This document shows positions 35,743 through 46,366 of a DNA stretch of 64,000 bases, in pieces (within the stretch, counting starts at the first letter, position 1; each line of letters opens with the position of its first letter). The notes under the pieces are model-generated. The model saw only the letters and a list, made by a program, of their open reading frames with translations, was not told the origin of the DNA and did no database searches. Origin of the DNA: Prauserella isguenensis. GTDB taxonomy: Bacteria; Actinomycetota; Actinomycetes; Mycobacteriales; Pseudonocardiaceae. The translations under genes and the position numbers were made by a program. The stretch covers positions 124,001 through 188,000 of the forward strand of contig NZ_JACHWU010000001.1 in assembly GCF_014191605.1 (NCBI RefSeq). The letters run 5' to 3'.

Positions 35743-35856
35743 TCAGCCCTGCCGCTGCTTGTGCCGCAGGTTGTCGCAGATCACCATGATCCGGCCGTGC
35801 CGCCGAACCACCTGGCACTTGTCGCAGATTCGCTTGACGCTCGGCTTGACCTTCAC
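35743..35856 (-). CDS. rpmJ: 50S ribosomal protein L36
   Basis: 37 residues, the zinc-binding (C+) form: [20 protein letters not shown] has the CxxC pair, and [12 protein letters not shown] the following Cys and His. The GTG start at 35854-35856 has an AGGAGA site. It lies between infA (79 nt upstream) and rpsM. Confidence 0.96.
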   Translation of the reverse strand: MKVKPSVKRICDKCQVVRRHGRIMVICDNLRHKQRQG

Positions 35857-35935
35857 GTCTCCTGCTTTCGTCGTGTCGAATAACCGCGTGCCCTACCGGG
35901 GAGGGCACCTCAGGCATCCGCCACGCCCTCCGTGA

Positions 35936-36157
35936 TCACTTGTAGCGGTAGACGATGCGACCACGAGACAGGTCGTAGGGCGACAGCTCCACAACCACTT
36001 TGTCCTCAGGCAGGATGCGGATGTAGTGCTGCCGCATCTTGCCGCTGATGTGGGCCAGGACCTTGTGGCCGTTCTCCAACTCGACACGGAACATCGCGTT
36101 GGGGAGCGGCTCGATCACGCGGCCTTCTACCTCAATGGCCCCGTCTTTCTTCGCCAT
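35936..36157 (-). CDS. infA: Translation initiation factor IF-1
   Basis: 73 residues, a single OB fold identical in layout to other actinobacterial IF-1 ([20 protein letters not shown]; ending [12 protein letters not shown]). Binds the ribosomal A site during initiation. First gene of the infA-rpmJ-rpsM unit, preceded by a 312-bp spacer with a plausible promoter. Confidence 0.99.
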   Translation of the reverse strand: MAKKDGAIEVEGRVIEPLPNAMFRVELENGHKVLAHISGKMRQHYIRILPEDKVVVELSPYDLSRGRIVYRYK

Positions 36158-36469
36158 GTACTCCGCAATTCGTGATTGGTTGAGCGATGGTGCTTACCTG
36201 GACTGACGGGCGCTCCATCCTGCGTCCGAACACGTCGAGTGGCCGGGAGGATTCCGGAACCGGAAATCCGCACCTGCCCCGAACGGGCATCGGAGAACAG
36301 CATGGAAGGCACGCCAGCTGTACAGTCTACGCACCTCGTGTCACGGCCCCCAAACCGGGGCCGGTCGTGATAGGTGCGCGCAGCATCCGTGCGCTCCGCG
36401 AACGCGGAGAGTGAGCGGCCTTGGTCCATCCGAGTGACGGTCCGCAGCAACCTCGGTACAGAGTCCAGG
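36158..36469. other. map-infA spacer
   Basis: 312 bp without a gene. It holds the infA leader, in which a candidate promoter sits about 170 nt before the start. Confidence 0.6.
36324..36353 (-). promoter_or_regulatory. Candidate sigma70-type promoter for infA
   Basis: On the minus strand, TTGGGG (36348-36353) and TAGACT (36324-36329) are separated by 18 bp. The -10 fits the actinobacterial TAnnnT pattern; the -35 matches only TTG. Prediction by eye. Confidence 0.35.
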
Positions 36470-37303
36470 TTACTCCGCTGACGCCGCCTCCGGCGCGGTG
36501 AGCACCCACGGGCCGTCCTCGGTGACCGCCACGGTGTGTTCCCAGTGGGCCGCGCGCGAACCGTCGTCGGTGATGACGGTCCACCCGTCGTCGAGCTCCA
36601 CCGTTCCGCCGGATCCGCCGGTCAGCATCGGCTCGATCGCCAGGGTCACGCCCGGCTGCAGCTCGGGTCCACGACCCGGCTTGCCGACGTTCGGCAGGAA
36701 CGGCTCCATGTGCATCTCGCGCCCGATGCCGTGCCCGCCGTACTCCTCGATCATGCCGTACTCGATGCCGTCCTCGAGGATCTTACTCAGGGCTTCCATC
36801 TCGACGGCGTGGGAGATGTCGGTCAGCCGGGCGCCGGGACGGGCGGCGTCGATCCCGGCCTGCATCGCCGACTTCGTCGCCGCCGACAACTTCCGGTCTG
36901 GCTCGCTCACCTCGCCGACCGAGATGGTCACGGCCGAGTCGCCGTGCCAGCCTTCGAGGATCGCACCGCAGTCGACCGACAGCAGGTCGCCGCTGGTGAG
37001 GACCAGCTCCGACGACGGGATCCCGTGCACGATCTGGTCGTTCACCGACGCGCAGATCGACCCCGGGAAACCGTGGTAACCCTTGAACGAGGGCACCGCG
37101 TCGGCGTCACGGATCAACTGCTCGGCCAGAGCGTCGAGTTCGAGCGTGCTCACCCCTGGCCTGGCCGCATCGGTGACGGCGGCCAGGGTGCGCGACACGA
37201 CGAGACCCGCCGCACGCATGGCTTCCAGCTCGCCACGGGACTTCGCCTCGATCGAACCGCCGCGGCGCATCCACCGCGGCATCCTCAGGCCGAGCAGGTT
37301 CAC
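36470..37303 (-). CDS. map: Methionine aminopeptidase type I
   Basis: 277 residues. Removes the initiator Met from new proteins. Metal ligands are visible in [16 protein letters not shown] (two Asp), [10 protein letters not shown] (His), AIEPML (Glu) and WEHTVAV (Glu); the substrate His is in [11 protein letters not shown]. The GTG start overlaps the adk stop as GTGA. A later ATG (PRWMRRGG) is possible. The first 15 residues are a short basic lead, and no SH3/zinc-finger extension is present. Confidence 0.96.
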   Translation of the reverse strand: MNLLGLRMPRWMRRGGSIEAKSRGELEAMRAAGLVVSRTLAAVTDAARPGVSTLELDALAEQLIRDADAVPSFKGYHGFPGSICASVNDQIVHGIPSSELVLTSGDLLSVDCGAILEGWHGDSAVTISVGEVSEPDRKLSAATKSAMQAGIDAARPGARLTDISHAVEMEALSKILEDGIEYGMIEEYGGHGIGREMHMEPFLPNVGKPGRGPELQPGVTLAIEPMLTGGSGGTVELDDGWTVITDDGSRAAHWEHTVAVTEDGPWVLTAPEAASAE

Positions 37304-37854
37304 GAGCTCTTGCCGAGCGCGTCCAACACGCGCTGCGAAACCTCGTCGACCTCACCGATGCCGTTCACGGTCACCAGGATGTCGGCGTAGTACTCGAGCA
37401 ACGGCGCCGTCTCCTGCCGGTAGACCTCCTGCCGGCGACGGATGATCTCTTCGGTGTCGTCGCTACGGCCGCGGGCCAGCAGGCGCTCGACCAGCTCGTC
37501 CTCGCTCACCTTCAGCTCGATCACACCGTCGAGCGCCGTGTTCTGCGCGGCGAGCATCTCGCCCAGCACGTCCGCCTGCTTCGTGTTGCGCGGGAACCCG
37601 TCCAGCAGGAAACCGGCCTTGGCGTCCGGCTCCTCCAGACGTTCGCGCACCATCTCGTTGGTCACCGAGTCGGGTACGAGCTCGCCGGCGTCCATGTACC
37701 GCTTCGCTTCGAGGCCCAGCGGCGTTTCGTTGCCGACGTTGGCACGAAACAGATCACCTGTCGAGATGTGCGGAACGCCCAGTCGCTCGGAGAGAGAGAC
37801 CGCCTGCGTCCCTTTGCCCGCTCCGGGAGGACCCACAAGGAGCACACGCGTCAT
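37300..37854 (-). CDS. adk: Adenylate kinase
   Basis: 184 residues, the short form without a zinc lid. P-loop [11 protein letters not shown] near residues 8-18, NMP-binding [10 protein letters not shown] and [13 protein letters not shown]; the lid is short (RGRSDDTEE). Balances AMP, ADP and ATP. Overlaps secY upstream (ATGA) and map downstream (GTGA), so the three are one unit. Confidence 0.98.
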   Translation of the reverse strand: MTRVLLVGPPGAGKGTQAVSLSERLGVPHISTGDLFRANVGNETPLGLEAKRYMDAGELVPDSVTNEMVRERLEEPDAKAGFLLDGFPRNTKQADVLGEMLAAQNTALDGVIELKVSEDELVERLLARGRSDDTEEIIRRRQEVYRQETAPLLEYYADILVTVNGIGEVDEVSQRVLDALGKSS

Positions 37855-39158
37855 CGGAGGAACCCTTCGTAGTTGCGCTGCATGAGCTGGCTTTCGATCT
37901 GCTTCACCGTGTCCAGTCCGACACCGACCATGATCAGAACCGCCGTGCCGCCGAGCGGGAAGTTCTGGTTCTGGCCTTCGCCGGTGAGGGACAGGAAGAA
38001 GTTCGGCAGGATTGCCACGATGCCAAGGTAGATCGATCCGGGCAACGTGATCCTGCTCAGTACGAAGCGCAAGTACTCGGCGGTCGGCCTGCCCGGGCGG
38101 ATACCCGGGATGAAGCCGCCGAACTTCTTCATCTCCTCGGCGCGATCGTCAACGTTGAAGGTGATCGTGATGTAGAAGTACGTGAAGAAGATGATCAGGG
38201 CGAAGTACAGCAGCATGTGCAGCCAGCTGCTCTGATCACTCAGGTACGTCTGGATGAACTGCGTGAAGCCCGACGGGTTCTGCGGGTCGCCGGTCAGGTT
38301 CACCAGCAGGTCCGGCAGGTACAGCAGCGACGAGCCGAAGATCACCGGAATGACACCGGCCTGGTTGACCTTGATCGGCAGGTACGTCGACGTGCCCCCG
38401 TACATGCGCCTGCCGACCATGCGTTTGGCGTACTGCACCGGGATTCGGCGTTGCCCCTGCTCGACGAAGACGACGCTCGCGATGATCACCAGTGCCAGCA
38501 GGCAGACGAACCCGAACACGAGCGGCGTGTTCTGGTTCAGGATGTTGGCGCCCTCGGCCGGGATCTGCGCCGCGATGTTGAGGAAGATCAGCAGCGACAT
38601 GCCGTTACCGACGCCGCGCTCGGTGATCAGCTCACCCATCCACATCATCACGGCGGTACCGGCGGTCATCGTCAGGACCGTGATCGCCATGGTGAGGACG
38701 CTGCTGTCCGGGAAGATCGATTCGGTGCAGTTCGGGAACATCCCGCCGCGCTCTGCCAGCGCGATCACACCGGTGGCCTGGAGGATGGCCAGCGCGATCG
38801 TCAGGTAGCGCGTGTACTGCGTCAGCTTGCCCTGCCCGGACTGGCCCTCCTTCTTCAGCTCCTCGAAGTGCGGGATGACCACCGTGAGCAGCTGCACGAT
38901 GATGCTCGCCGTGATGTACGGCATGATGCCCGTCGCGAAGATGGAGAGCTGAAGGAGCGCTCCACCGCTGAACAGGTTCAGCAGCGTGAAGAAACTCTGA
39001 CCCTCGACCTGCGCCTGACAAGCCTGAACGCTGTTGTACGACACGCCAGGCGCTGGAATGACCGCGCCGAGCCGATACACGGCCACGATCATCAACGTGA
39101 ACAGGATCTTCTTGCGCAGGTCCGGCGTGGCGAGAGCCGAGCGGAAGGCGCTGAGCAC
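37851..39158 (-). CDS. secY: Preprotein translocase subunit SecY
   Basis: 435 residues with ten membrane helices; central pore protein of the Sec channel. The start [18 protein letters not shown] and the cytoplasmic loop with [12 protein letters not shown] fit the family. The GTG at 39156-39158 has a GAGGAGG-type site. Separated from rplO by 391 bp with a terminator, so secY-adk-map has its own promoter rather than being read only from the spc operon. Confidence 0.98.
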   Translation of the reverse strand: MLSAFRSALATPDLRKKILFTLMIVAVYRLGAVIPAPGVSYNSVQACQAQVEGQSFFTLLNLFSGGALLQLSIFATGIMPYITASIIVQLLTVVIPHFEELKKEGQSGQGKLTQYTRYLTIALAILQATGVIALAERGGMFPNCTESIFPDSSVLTMAITVLTMTAGTAVMMWMGELITERGVGNGMSLLIFLNIAAQIPAEGANILNQNTPLVFGFVCLLALVIIASVVFVEQGQRRIPVQYAKRMVGRRMYGGTSTYLPIKVNQAGVIPVIFGSSLLYLPDLLVNLTGDPQNPSGFTQFIQTYLSDQSSWLHMLLYFALIIFFTYFYITITFNVDDRAEEMKKFGGFIPGIRPGRPTAEYLRFVLSRITLPGSIYLGIVAILPNFFLSLTGEGQNQNFPLGGTAVLIMVGVGLDTVKQIESQLMQRNYEGFLR

Positions 39159-39549
39159 GCGGGGGACCTCCTCAGGCGTCGCCGGCGGGTTCCGGCGAGC
39201 GGCTTGGCCGACGGTCTCGGACGCCGGCGGGACGACTCACTTCGCTGGCGAGCTGGCCAGACGGACGCTTGAAGACATGGGACGTCCCCAGGCGCCTCGA
39301 CGACTCTAACAGCCGCTCAGGGTGGCGATTCACCGAGTTGCCGAACTGACCGCAGCATACCTACGGAAGTCGCGCAGCCCTCTCGCGCACCGTCCTCGAA
39401 GCGACGAACGCCACTCCGCGCGGGCCCGGACCGTCACGCGCATCACACGCGCCGACCGCGGTACGAACGCGCCGAGCACACTCCGACCACACACGGCAGC
39501 GGCCCGCCCGGCTGTCGCCGGACGGGCCGCTGCCGCGAATTCTCGAGCG
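39159..39549. other. rplO-secY spacer
   Basis: 391 bp with no gene. It contains the rplO terminator at 39494-39535, and on the minus strand a TAGAGT (-10-like) near 39304 that could drive secY; no good -35 is seen. Confidence 0.55.
39494..39535 (-). terminator. Terminator of the spc operon (after rplO)
   Basis: 13-bp perfect arms (39494-39506, 39523-39535), one mismatch, then five more pairs around a TGTC loop, 14 nt beyond the rplO stop. Confidence 0.88.
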
Positions 39550-39993
39550 TCAGAGCGTGGTGGCCGCGCCACCCGCCGCCTCGAGCTTCTCCTTCGCGCT
39601 CTTGGAGAACGCGTCGGCCGAAACCTCGAGCTTGACGCCGTCGACGTCACCGTTGCCGAGAACCTTGACGAGGTGGCCCTTGCGGACGAGGCCGCTGTCG
39701 ACGAGCTCGTCCTTGCCCACCTTGCCGCCGTCGGCGAACACGCGGGCGATGTCGCCCACGTTCACCGGCTGGTACTCGGTACGGAAGCGGTTCTTGAAGC
39801 CACGCAGCTTCGGGAGCCGCATCTGGATGGGCATCTGCCCACCCTCGAAGCCGGCGGGCACGTTCTTCCGGGCCTTGGTGCCCTTCGTACCGCGACCGGC
39901 GGTCTTGCCTTTCGAACCCTCACCACGGCCGACGCGCATCTTCTCGCGCTTGGCGCCGGGTGCAGGCTTCAGGTCATGGATCTTGATGGTCAT
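39550..39993 (-). CDS. rplO: 50S ribosomal protein L15
   Basis: 147 residues. Glycine-rich basic N-terminus ([17 protein letters not shown]) and the conserved [18 protein letters not shown]. The ATG overlaps the rpmD stop (ATGA). Last gene of the spc operon. Confidence 0.98.
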   Translation of the reverse strand: MTIKIHDLKPAPGAKREKMRVGRGEGSKGKTAGRGTKGTKARKNVPAGFEGGQMPIQMRLPKLRGFKNRFRTEYQPVNVGDIARVFADGGKVGKDELVDSGLVRKGHLVKVLGNGDVDGVKLEVSADAFSKSAKEKLEAAGGAATTL

Positions 39994-40175
39994 GAGTTGA
40001 CCTCCTCCACGCTCACCAGGTGCCGCACCGTGTGGACCAGGCCGCGAACGTCGGGAGTGTCCTCACGCACCACGGACTGGCGGATCTTCCGCAGCCCCAG
40101 GGTACGCAGGGTGTCCCGGTGGCTCTGCCGCGTGCCGATCACGCTCTTGGTCTGGGTGACCTTCAGCTGCGCCAT
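39990..40175 (-). CDS. rpmD: 50S ribosomal protein L30
   Basis: 61 residues. [20 protein letters not shown] and the ending [12 protein letters not shown] match L30. The ATG at 40173-40175 follows CAGGAGGTC and lies 1 nt after the rpsE stop; the longer frame upstream is inside rpsE and rejected. Confidence 0.98.
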   Translation of the reverse strand: MAQLKVTQTKSVIGTRQSHRDTLRTLGLRKIRQSVVREDTPDVRGLVHTVRHLVSVEEVNS

Positions 40176-40176
40176 C

Positions 40177-40818
40177 TCAGACCTCCTGACCCGCACGCTG
40201 ACGCAGCATGCGCGCCGGCGCGACGTCCTCGAGCGGCAGACCGCGACGGGCCGCCACCTCTTCCGGACGGGACAGACCCTTCAGCGCGGCGACGGTCGCG
40301 TGCACGATGTTGATCGCGTTGTCGCTGCCCAGCGACTTCGACAGCACGTCGTGCACACCCGCGCACTCCAGCACGGCACGCACCGGGCCACCGGCGATGA
40401 CACCGGTACCGGCGGAGGCCGGACGGAGCAGCACCACACCGGCGGCATCCTCACCCTGAACCGGGTGCGGGATGGTACCGGCGATGCGGGGCACGCGGAA
40501 GAAGTTCTTCTTGGCCTCCTCGACACCCTTGGCGATCGCCGAGGGCACCTCCTTGGCCTTGCCGTAGCCGACGCCGACCTGACCGTCGCCGTCGCCGACC
40601 ACGACCAGAGCGGTGAAGCTGAAGCGACGACCGCCCTTGACCACCTTGGCCACACGGTTGATCGCTACAACGCGCTCGAGGTGCGGGTTCTTGTCCTGGG
40701 CCGCCCCGCCACGGCCACCGTCACGACGGTCCCTGCGGTCCCGGCCGCCACCGCGCTCGCGGTTCTGCTGCTCGCCGGGCCCGCCCTGGCCGCCGGATTG
40801 CCGCGTACGTCCCGGCAT
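40177..40818 (-). CDS. rpsE: 30S ribosomal protein S5
   Basis: 213 residues. An N-terminal Gly/Arg/Gln-rich extension of about 40 residues precedes the dsRNA-binding fold ([20 protein letters not shown]) and the C-terminal domain ([20 protein letters not shown]). The ATG at 40816-40818 fits the family start; the longer frame overlaps rplR and is rejected. Confidence 0.98.
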   Translation of the reverse strand: MPGRTRQSGGQGGPGEQQNRERGGGRDRRDRRDGGRGGAAQDKNPHLERVVAINRVAKVVKGGRRFSFTALVVVGDGDGQVGVGYGKAKEVPSAIAKGVEEAKKNFFRVPRIAGTIPHPVQGEDAAGVVLLRPASAGTGVIAGGPVRAVLECAGVHDVLSKSLGSDNAINIVHATVAALKGLSRPEEVAARRGLPLEDVAPARMLRQRAGQEV

Positions 40819-40852
40819 CAGGCGTTCCTTCCGTTCTCGAACTTGTTCACCA

Positions 40853-41251
40853 TCAGAATTCCAACCCCGCTTCGCGAGCGGCGTCGGCCAGCGCCGCGAT
40901 CCGGCCGTGGTAGGCGTTGCCGCCGCGGTCGAACACCGCGGACTCGACACCCGCGTTCTTGGCGCGGGAGGCAACCAGCTCGCCGACCTTGGCGGCCTTG
41001 GCCTTCTTGTCGCCCTCGACGGCGGCCACGTCGGCCTCGAGCGTCGACGCCGAGGCCACGGTGTGGCCCGCCACGTCGTCGATCAACTGCACGTAGATGT
41101 GCCGGGAGGAGCGCTTCACCGACAGCCGCGGACGCTCCGCGGTGCCGAAGATCTTCTTGCGCAGCCGGTTGTGCCGGCGAGCTTTGCCCACGCGGCGACG
41201 GGTCGAGACGTCCTTGCCGATCGGCCTGCGCTTCGTAACCGTTTCGCTCAT
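40853..41251 (-). CDS. rplR: 50S ribosomal protein L18
   Basis: 132 residues. [20 protein letters not shown] and the ending [20 protein letters not shown] are L18. Binds 5S rRNA with L5. The ATG at 41249-41251 lies 2 nt after the rplF stop. A GTG two codons upstream (41255-41257) overlaps that stop as GTGA and is an alternative start. Confidence 0.97.
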   Translation of the reverse strand: MSETVTKRRPIGKDVSTRRRVGKARRHNRLRKKIFGTAERPRLSVKRSSRHIYVQLIDDVAGHTVASASTLEADVAAVEGDKKAKAAKVGELVASRAKNAGVESAVFDRGGNAYHGRIAALADAAREAGLEF

Positions 41252-41253
41252 GA

Positions 41254-41793
41254 TCACTTACCCGTCTTTCCGACCTTGCGACGGATGCGCTCACCCTCGT
41301 AGCGCAGGCCCTTGCCCTTGTACGGGTCCGGGCGCCGCAGCTTACGGATGACCGCAGCGGTCTGGCCGACCTTCTGCTTGTCGATGCCGGCCACCGAGAA
41401 CTTCGTCGGGCTCTCCACGTTGAACGTGATGCCCTCCGGAGCCTTGATCAGTACCGGGTGGCTGTAGCCGAGGGCGAACTCGAGGTCCGAACCCTTGGCC
41501 TGCACGCGGTAACCGACCCCGTGGATCTCCATCTTCTTCTCGTAGCCTTCGCTGACGCCGACGACCAGGTTGTTCACCAGCGTCCGCGTGAGGCCGTGCA
41601 GCGACCGGTTCTCACGCTCCTCGTCCGGGCGATTCACCACGATCGCGCCGTCGGAGTCGCGCTCGACGACGATCGGCTCCGGCACGGTGTGCTCGAGGGT
41701 GCCCTTCGGGCCCTTCACCGACACGTGCTGGCCGTCGATGTTCACCTCGACCCCGGAGGGGACGGTGATCGGCAGCTTTCCAATGCGTGACAT
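41254..41793 (-). CDS. rplF: 50S ribosomal protein L6
   Basis: 179 residues, two-repeat L6 fold ([20 protein letters not shown]; the C-terminal [21 protein letters not shown]). The ATG at 41791-41793 is the family start; a longer frame through rpsH is rejected. 16 nt after rpsH. Confidence 0.98.
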   Translation of the reverse strand: MSRIGKLPITVPSGVEVNIDGQHVSVKGPKGTLEHTVPEPIVVERDSDGAIVVNRPDEERENRSLHGLTRTLVNNLVVGVSEGYEKKMEIHGVGYRVQAKGSDLEFALGYSHPVLIKAPEGITFNVESPTKFSVAGIDKQKVGQTAAVIRKLRRPDPYKGKGLRYEGERIRRKVGKTGK

Positions 41794-41809
41794 TGCCTTG
41801 TCCCCTCCC

Positions 41810-42208
41810 TTACCAGACGTAGGCGAGGACTTCGCCGCCCACGCCGTTGCGCATGGCCTGACGGTCGGTCTGGAGGCCGGCGGACGTCGAGATGATCGCG
41901 ACGCCGAGGCCGCCGAGAACCTTCGGCAGGTTGTTGGATTTCGCGTACACACGCAGACCCGGCTTCGACACGCGGCGAAGGCCGGCGATGCTGCGTTCAC
42001 GGTTCGGCCCGAACTTGAGGTTCACGACGAGGTTCTGGTGCTTCTCGCCGGGCTCGGTGCGGTACTCCGCGATGTACCCCTCGCGCTTGAGGATCTCGGA
42101 GATGTTCTCCTTGATCTTCGAGTGCGGGAGCGTCACCTCGTCGTGGTGCGCCGAGTTCGCGTTCCGCAGACGTGTCAGGAAGTCTGCGATCGGGTCGGTC
42201 ATCGTCAT
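41810..42208 (-). CDS. rpsH: 30S ribosomal protein S8
   Basis: 132 residues. [17 protein letters not shown] and the C-terminal RNA-binding block [20 protein letters not shown] are complete. In many bacteria S8 represses its own operon by binding mRNA; no site was identified here. 79 nt after rpsZ. Confidence 0.98.
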   Translation of the reverse strand: MTMTDPIADFLTRLRNANSAHHDEVTLPHSKIKENISEILKREGYIAEYRTEPGEKHQNLVVNLKFGPNRERSIAGLRRVSKPGLRVYAKSNNLPKVLGGLGVAIISTSAGLQTDRQAMRNGVGGEVLAYVW

Positions 42209-42287
42209 GGTGACCTGTCAACCTTTCTCGCCCTGGTTCCCCGGCACTGCCGGGGCCTGTGGCGAAGTGGGAGTTATCGGGGCGCCT

Positions 42288-42473
42288 TCACCAGCTGGAC
42301 TTGCTCACGCCGGGAAGCTGTCCCGCGTGCGCCATTTCCCGCAGGCAGATGCGGCAGAGGCCGAACTTGCGGTAGACCGAGTGCGGCCGGCCGCAACGCT
42401 GGCAACGCGTGTAGGCCCGCACCTTGAACTTCGGCTTCCGAGCGGCCTTGGCGATGAGGGACTTCTTAGCCAT
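42288..42473 (-). CDS. rpsZ: 30S ribosomal protein S14, zinc-binding type Z
   Basis: 61 residues with CxxC at RCQRCGRP and again at LCRICLRE, the short zinc-containing S14. The start [20 protein letters not shown] matches the family. 3 nt after rplE. A zinc-free paralogue may exist elsewhere in the genome, as in other actinobacteria (not visible here). Confidence 0.98.
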   Translation of the reverse strand: MAKKSLIAKAARKPKFKVRAYTRCQRCGRPHSVYRKFGLCRICLREMAHAGQLPGVSKSSW

Positions 42474-42476
42474 GGC

Positions 42477-43046
42477 TCACGCCTCCTTAAAGGGGAAGCC
42501 GAGCTTGCGGAGCAGCGCACGGCCTTCGTCGTCGTTGTTGGCGGTGGTCACGACCGTGACGTCCATGCCGCGCGGGCGGTCGATGGAGTCGGGGTCGATC
42601 TCGTGGAACATCGACTGCTCCGACAGGCCGAACGTGTAGTTGCCGTGCCCGTCGAACTGCTTGCTCGACAGCCCGCGGAAGTCGCGGATCCGCGGCAGCG
42701 CGATGTTCAGCAGCCGGTCCAGGAACTCCCACATGCGGTCGCCACGCAGCGTCGTGCGCGCACCGATCGGCATGCCCTCACGCAGCTTGAACTGCGCGAT
42801 GGACTTGCGGGCCCTGCGCACCTCGGGCTTCTGCCCGGTGATGGCGGCGAGGTCACGCACTGCGCCTTCGATGAGCTTGCTGTCGCGGGCGGCGTCGCCG
42901 ACGCCCATGTTCACGACGACCTTCGTGACACCGGGGATCTGGTGCACGTTCTCGAGGTCGAACTCCTCGCGCAGCTGGCCCGCGATCTCCTCGCGGTAGC
43001 GGACCTTGAGCCGCGGGGTCGGGTATGTCGTCTCTGCGGTCGTCAT
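42477..43046 (-). CDS. rplE: 50S ribosomal protein L5
   Basis: 189 residues. 5S rRNA-binding protein with [33 protein letters not shown] and the ending FPFKEA. The ATG overlaps the rplX stop by one base (TGATG). Confidence 0.98.
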   Translation of the reverse strand: MTTAETTYPTPRLKVRYREEIAGQLREEFDLENVHQIPGVTKVVVNMGVGDAARDSKLIEGAVRDLAAITGQKPEVRRARKSIAQFKLREGMPIGARTTLRGDRMWEFLDRLLNIALPRIRDFRGLSSKQFDGHGNYTFGLSEQSMFHEIDPDSIDRPRGMDVTVVTTANNDDEGRALLRKLGFPFKEA

Positions 43047-43360
43047 CAGATGTCCTTGCCCGTCTTACGCGAGATCCGAACCTTCTTGCCGTCCTCGTCG
43101 AAGCGGTAGCCGACCCGGGTCGGGTTGCCGTCGGAGTCCACGACCATCACGTTCGACACGTGGATCGGGGCCTCCTGGGTGACGATGCCGCCGGACTCGG
43201 CACCACGCTGGTTCTGGGAGATCCGCGTGTGCTTCTTGATCCGGTTCACGCCCTCGACGAGGACCTTGCTGCGCTCCGGGTCGGCCTTGATGACCTTGCC
43301 CTTCGCACCCTTGTCCTTGCCCGCGACGACGAGAACGGTGTCGCCCTTCTTGACCTTCAT
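43046..43360 (-). CDS. rplX: 50S ribosomal protein L24
   Basis: 104 residues. KOW motif at the start ([20 protein letters not shown]), followed by [17 protein letters not shown]. Assembly initiator of the large subunit. Begins directly after the rplN stop with no gap. Confidence 0.98.
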   Translation of the reverse strand: MKVKKGDTVLVVAGKDKGAKGKVIKADPERSKVLVEGVNRIKKHTRISQNQRGAESGGIVTQEAPIHVSNVMVVDSDGNPTRVGYRFDEDGKKVRISRKTGKDI

Positions 43361-43729
43361 TCAGAGCACCTCCGGCGCCAGCGAGATGATCTTCATGAAC
43401 TTGCGGTCGCGCAGCTCGCGACCGACCGGTCCGAAGATGCGCGTGCCTCGCGGCTCGTTGTCGTTCTTGATGAGCACCGCGGCGTTCTCGTCGAAGCGGA
43501 TGTAGGAGCCGTCAGGGCGACGCCTCTCCTTCGCTGTACGGACGATGACCGCCTTGACGACGTCACCACGCTTCACATTGGCGCCCGGGATGGCGTCCTT
43601 GACGGTGGCGACGATGATGTCGCCGAGGCCCGCGTAGCGCCGCCCCGAGCCACCGAGCACGCGGATGGTCAGGATCTCCTTGGCACCCGTGTTGTCGGCG
43701 ACTCGCAGTCGCGACTCCTGCTGGATCAC
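43361..43729 (-). CDS. rplN: 50S ribosomal protein L14
   Basis: 122 residues. [19 protein letters not shown] and the ending [12 protein letters not shown] identify L14. First gene of the spc part; 81 nt separate it from rpsQ, where a promoter could lie. Confidence 0.99.
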   Translation of the reverse strand: MIQQESRLRVADNTGAKEILTIRVLGGSGRRYAGLGDIIVATVKDAIPGANVKRGDVVKAVIVRTAKERRRPDGSYIRFDENAAVLIKNDNEPRGTRIFGPVGRELRDRKFMKIISLAPEVL

Positions 43730-43810
43730 GTCAACTCCTGTATGTCGCGCCGGTTCTCGGGGTTTCGTACCGAGCCTGGCGGAACGAATGGGGCTGTTGC
43801 CGCCCCCTGA

Positions 43811-44092
43811 TTACTTGGCCTTCTCGCGGATCTCGACCAGCCGGTACCGCTTGGTGGCGGACAGCGGGCGGGTCTCCATCACGATGACGCGGTCACCCAC
43901 GCCGGCCGTGTTCTGGTCGTCGTGCGCCTTGACCTTCTTGGTCGAGCGCATGACCTTGCCGTACAGCGGGTGCTTCTTACGGTCCTCGAGCTCCACGACA
44001 ATCGTCTTGTCCATCTTGTCGGACACGACCAGGCCCTCACGGACCTTCCGGTAGTTCCGACCGGAGTCAGCCTTCTGTACCGGCTCGCTCAT
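43811..44092 (-). CDS. rpsQ: 30S ribosomal protein S17
   Basis: 93 residues. [19 protein letters not shown] and [20 protein letters not shown] fit S17. The ATG overlaps the rpmC stop as ATGA. Confidence 0.98.
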   Translation of the reverse strand: MSEPVQKADSGRNYRKVREGLVVSDKMDKTIVVELEDRKKHPLYGKVMRSTKKVKAHDDQNTAGVGDRVIVMETRPLSATKRYRLVEIREKAK

Positions 44093-44340
44093 GCGGCACC
44101 TTCACTCTCGTCAGTCTCGTCAGGCGCGATCGAGAGACCGAGCTCGCGCTCGCGCATCACGGTGTAGATGCGCGCGATGTCCGCGCGGACCGTGCGAAGC
44201 CTGCGGTTGTTGTCGAGCTGGCCGGTCGCCATCTGGAACCGGAGGTTGAACAGCTCCTCCTTGGATTCCTTCAGACGCAGCACGAGCTCTTCCGCAGTAA
44301 GCTCACGCAGCTCCGACGCAGCAACTCCAGCTGCCGCCAT
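44089..44340 (-). CDS. rpmC: 50S ribosomal protein L29
   Basis: 83 residues, two-helix L29 ([40 protein letters not shown]) with a short acidic tail. It lies at the tunnel exit and is a docking site for trigger factor and SRP. One-base overlap with rplP. Confidence 0.98.
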   Translation of the reverse strand: MAAAGVAASELRELTAEELVLRLKESKEELFNLRFQMATGQLDNNRRLRTVRADIARIYTVMRERELGLSIAPDETDESEGAA

Positions 44341-44759
44341 CAGAACTCACCACCTTCACGGCTCACGATCCTGCACTTCATCGGCAACTTGTGGATCGCG
44401 CGGCGCATGGCCTCGCGGGCCACGGCCTCGTTCGGAAAGCTCATCTCGAACATCACGCGGCCCGGCTTGACGTTGGCGACCCACCACTCCGGCGAACCCT
44501 TACCGGAACCCATGCGGGTTTCGGCCGGCTTCTTCGTGAGCGGACGGTCGGGGAAGATGTTGATCCAGATCTTCCCGCCACGCTTGATGTGGCGCGTCAT
44601 GGCGATACGAGCGGACTCGATCTGCCGGTTCGTCACGTAGGCGGGCTCGAGCGCCTGGATACCGTAGTCACCGAAGGTGACCTTCGTGCCGCCCTTGGCG
44701 GCACCCTTGCGCTTCGGCGCGTGCTGCTTACGGTGCTTGACCTTGCGTGGGATGAGCAC
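44340..44759 (-). CDS. rplP: 50S ribosomal protein L16
   Basis: 139 residues. [20 protein letters not shown] and [20 protein letters not shown] are L16 hallmarks. Sits near the A-site tRNA elbow. 3 nt after rpsC. Confidence 0.98.
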   Translation of the reverse strand: MLIPRKVKHRKQHAPKRKGAAKGGTKVTFGDYGIQALEPAYVTNRQIESARIAMTRHIKRGGKIWINIFPDRPLTKKPAETRMGSGKGSPEWWVANVKPGRVMFEMSFPNEAVAREAMRRAIHKLPMKCRIVSREGGEF

Positions 44760-44762
44760 GCC

Positions 44763-45626
44763 TCAGCCCTCCGTCTTCTCTGCAGCGTCCGGCGAAGCCA
44801 CCTCGGGGGCGTTCGCGGACGCAACGTCTGTGTCGGCCTTGGCGGCACCGGAGCCGGACTCCTGCGCGGCCGCCCGACCGGCCTCCGTCGAGGTCGGCGT
44901 GGTACCCGAAGCGCCACCACGACGCCGCTGCGGACGCTCGCGGCGCGGCTGACGCTCGGACGCCGCGGCGGCGTCACGCTCGGCCTTGGCCTTCAGCCCA
45001 CCGACGAGCTCGCCCTTGTAGATCCACACCTTCACGCCGATGCGGCCGAACGTCGTCTTGGCCTCGAAGAAGCCGTAGTCGATGTCGGCACGCAGCGTGT
45101 GCAGCGGGACCCGGCCGTCGCGGTAGTGCTCGGAACGGGACATCTCGGCACCGCCGAGGCGACCGCTGCACTGCACCCGAATGCCCTTGACCTGCGGCGA
45201 CCGCATGGACGTCTGGATCGCCTTACGCATGGCGCGGCGGAACGCGACACGGTTGGACAGCTGCTCCGCGATGCCCTGCGCAACCAGCTGGGCGTCGGCC
45301 TCGGAGTTCTTCACCTCGAGGATGTTCAGCTGCACCTGCTTGCCGGTCAGCTTCTCCAGCGAACCGCGGATGCGGTCGGCCTCGGCGCCGCGGCGGCCGA
45401 TGACGATGCCCGGCCGCGCGGTGTGGATGTCGACGCGGACCCGGTCACGGGTGCGCTCGATCTCCACCTTGGCGATGCCCGCCCGCTCCATGCCCGTGGA
45501 CAGGAGCTTGCGGATCTTGACGTCCTCGGCCACGTAGTCCGAGTACTGCTTGTCGGCGTACCAGCGAGACTTCCAGTCCGTGGTGATCCCGAGCCGGAAG
45601 CCGTGCGGGTTGATCTTCTGGCCCAC
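44763..45626 (-). CDS. rpsC: 30S ribosomal protein S3
   Basis: 287 residues. The KH domain ([20 protein letters not shown]) and the C-terminal S3 domain ([17 protein letters not shown]) are complete by about residue 215. The rest is a variable Arg-rich then Ala/Ser/Glu-rich tail. The ATG overlaps the rplV stop by one base. Confidence 0.98.
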   Translation of the reverse strand: MGQKINPHGFRLGITTDWKSRWYADKQYSDYVAEDVKIRKLLSTGMERAGIAKVEIERTRDRVRVDIHTARPGIVIGRRGAEADRIRGSLEKLTGKQVQLNILEVKNSEADAQLVAQGIAEQLSNRVAFRRAMRKAIQTSMRSPQVKGIRVQCSGRLGGAEMSRSEHYRDGRVPLHTLRADIDYGFFEAKTTFGRIGVKVWIYKGELVGGLKAKAERDAAAASERQPRRERPQRRRGGASGTTPTSTEAGRAAAQESGSGAAKADTDVASANAPEVASPDAAEKTEG

Positions 45627-46036
45627 TACCGGCCACCTGCCTTCTTGCTCTTCTTCGCCTCAGGACGGGACTCGACCTCGACGGTGATGTGGCTCGTCCG
45701 CTTGCGGATCCGGAACGCACGCCCCTGGGCGCGCGGCTGGATGCGCTTCAGCGTCGGACCGTCATCGGCGTAGGCGTTCTTCACCCACAGCGTGTCGGGG
45801 TCCAGGTCGAGGTTGTTCTCGGCGTTGGCCATCGCGCTCGCGAGGACCTTGGACAGCTGGTACGCCGCGGCCTGCGGCGAGTACTTCAGCGTCGTCAGAG
45901 CGTCGTTCGCGTTCTGACCCTTGATCAGCTCGATCACCCGGCGCACCTTGGTCGGCGAGTCCCGGACGAAGCGAGCCCGCGCGAAAGCCGTCGGCAGGGT
46001 CTCCTGCTCGGCTACCGCGTCGTTACGCGCGTTCAT
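45626..46036 (-). CDS. rplV: 50S ribosomal protein L22
   Basis: 136 residues. [20 protein letters not shown] and the hairpin region [20 protein letters not shown] that lines the exit tunnel (macrolide-related site) are normal. 30 nt after rpsS. Confidence 0.98.
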   Translation of the reverse strand: MNARNDAVAEQETLPTAFARARFVRDSPTKVRRVIELIKGQNANDALTTLKYSPQAAAYQLSKVLASAMANAENNLDLDPDTLWVKNAYADDGPTLKRIQPRAQGRAFRIRKRTSHITVEVESRPEAKKSKKAGGR

Positions 46037-46066
46037 CGTTACTTCCTTCTCTTAAGGTGCGCTGCT

Positions 46067-46348
46067 TCAGCGGCGACGAGATTTGCGGTCGTCCTTGACG
46101 TGGCCCTTGAAGGTCCGCGTCGGGGCGAACTCGCCCAGCTTGTGGCCGACCATGGCCTCGGTGACGAAAACCGGGACGTGCTTGCGGCCGTCGTGCACCG
46201 CGAGGGTGTGGCCCAGCATGTCCGGAATGATCGTGGACCGGCGGGACCAGGTCTTGATCACGGTCTTCTTGCCCGACTCGTTGAGCGCGTCCACCTTCTT
46301 GAGCAGGTGGTCGTCCACGAAAGGGCCCTTTTTCAGGCTACGCGGCAT
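46067..46348 (-). CDS. rpsS: 30S ribosomal protein S19
   Basis: 93 residues. [20 protein letters not shown] and the tail [20 protein letters not shown] are typical. 18 nt after rplB. Confidence 0.99.
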   Translation of the reverse strand: MPRSLKKGPFVDDHLLKKVDALNESGKKTVIKTWSRRSTIIPDMLGHTLAVHDGRKHVPVFVTEAMVGHKLGEFAPTRTFKGHVKDDRKSRRR

Positions 46349-46366
46349 GTTCTTCTACCTCCCTGC

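Noticed and set aside
41252-41257. GTG at 41255-41257 as the rplR start
   Set aside because: Possible because of its GTGA overlap, but the ATG at 41249-41251 gives the usual MSETV start and better spacing to GGG; kept only as an alternative.
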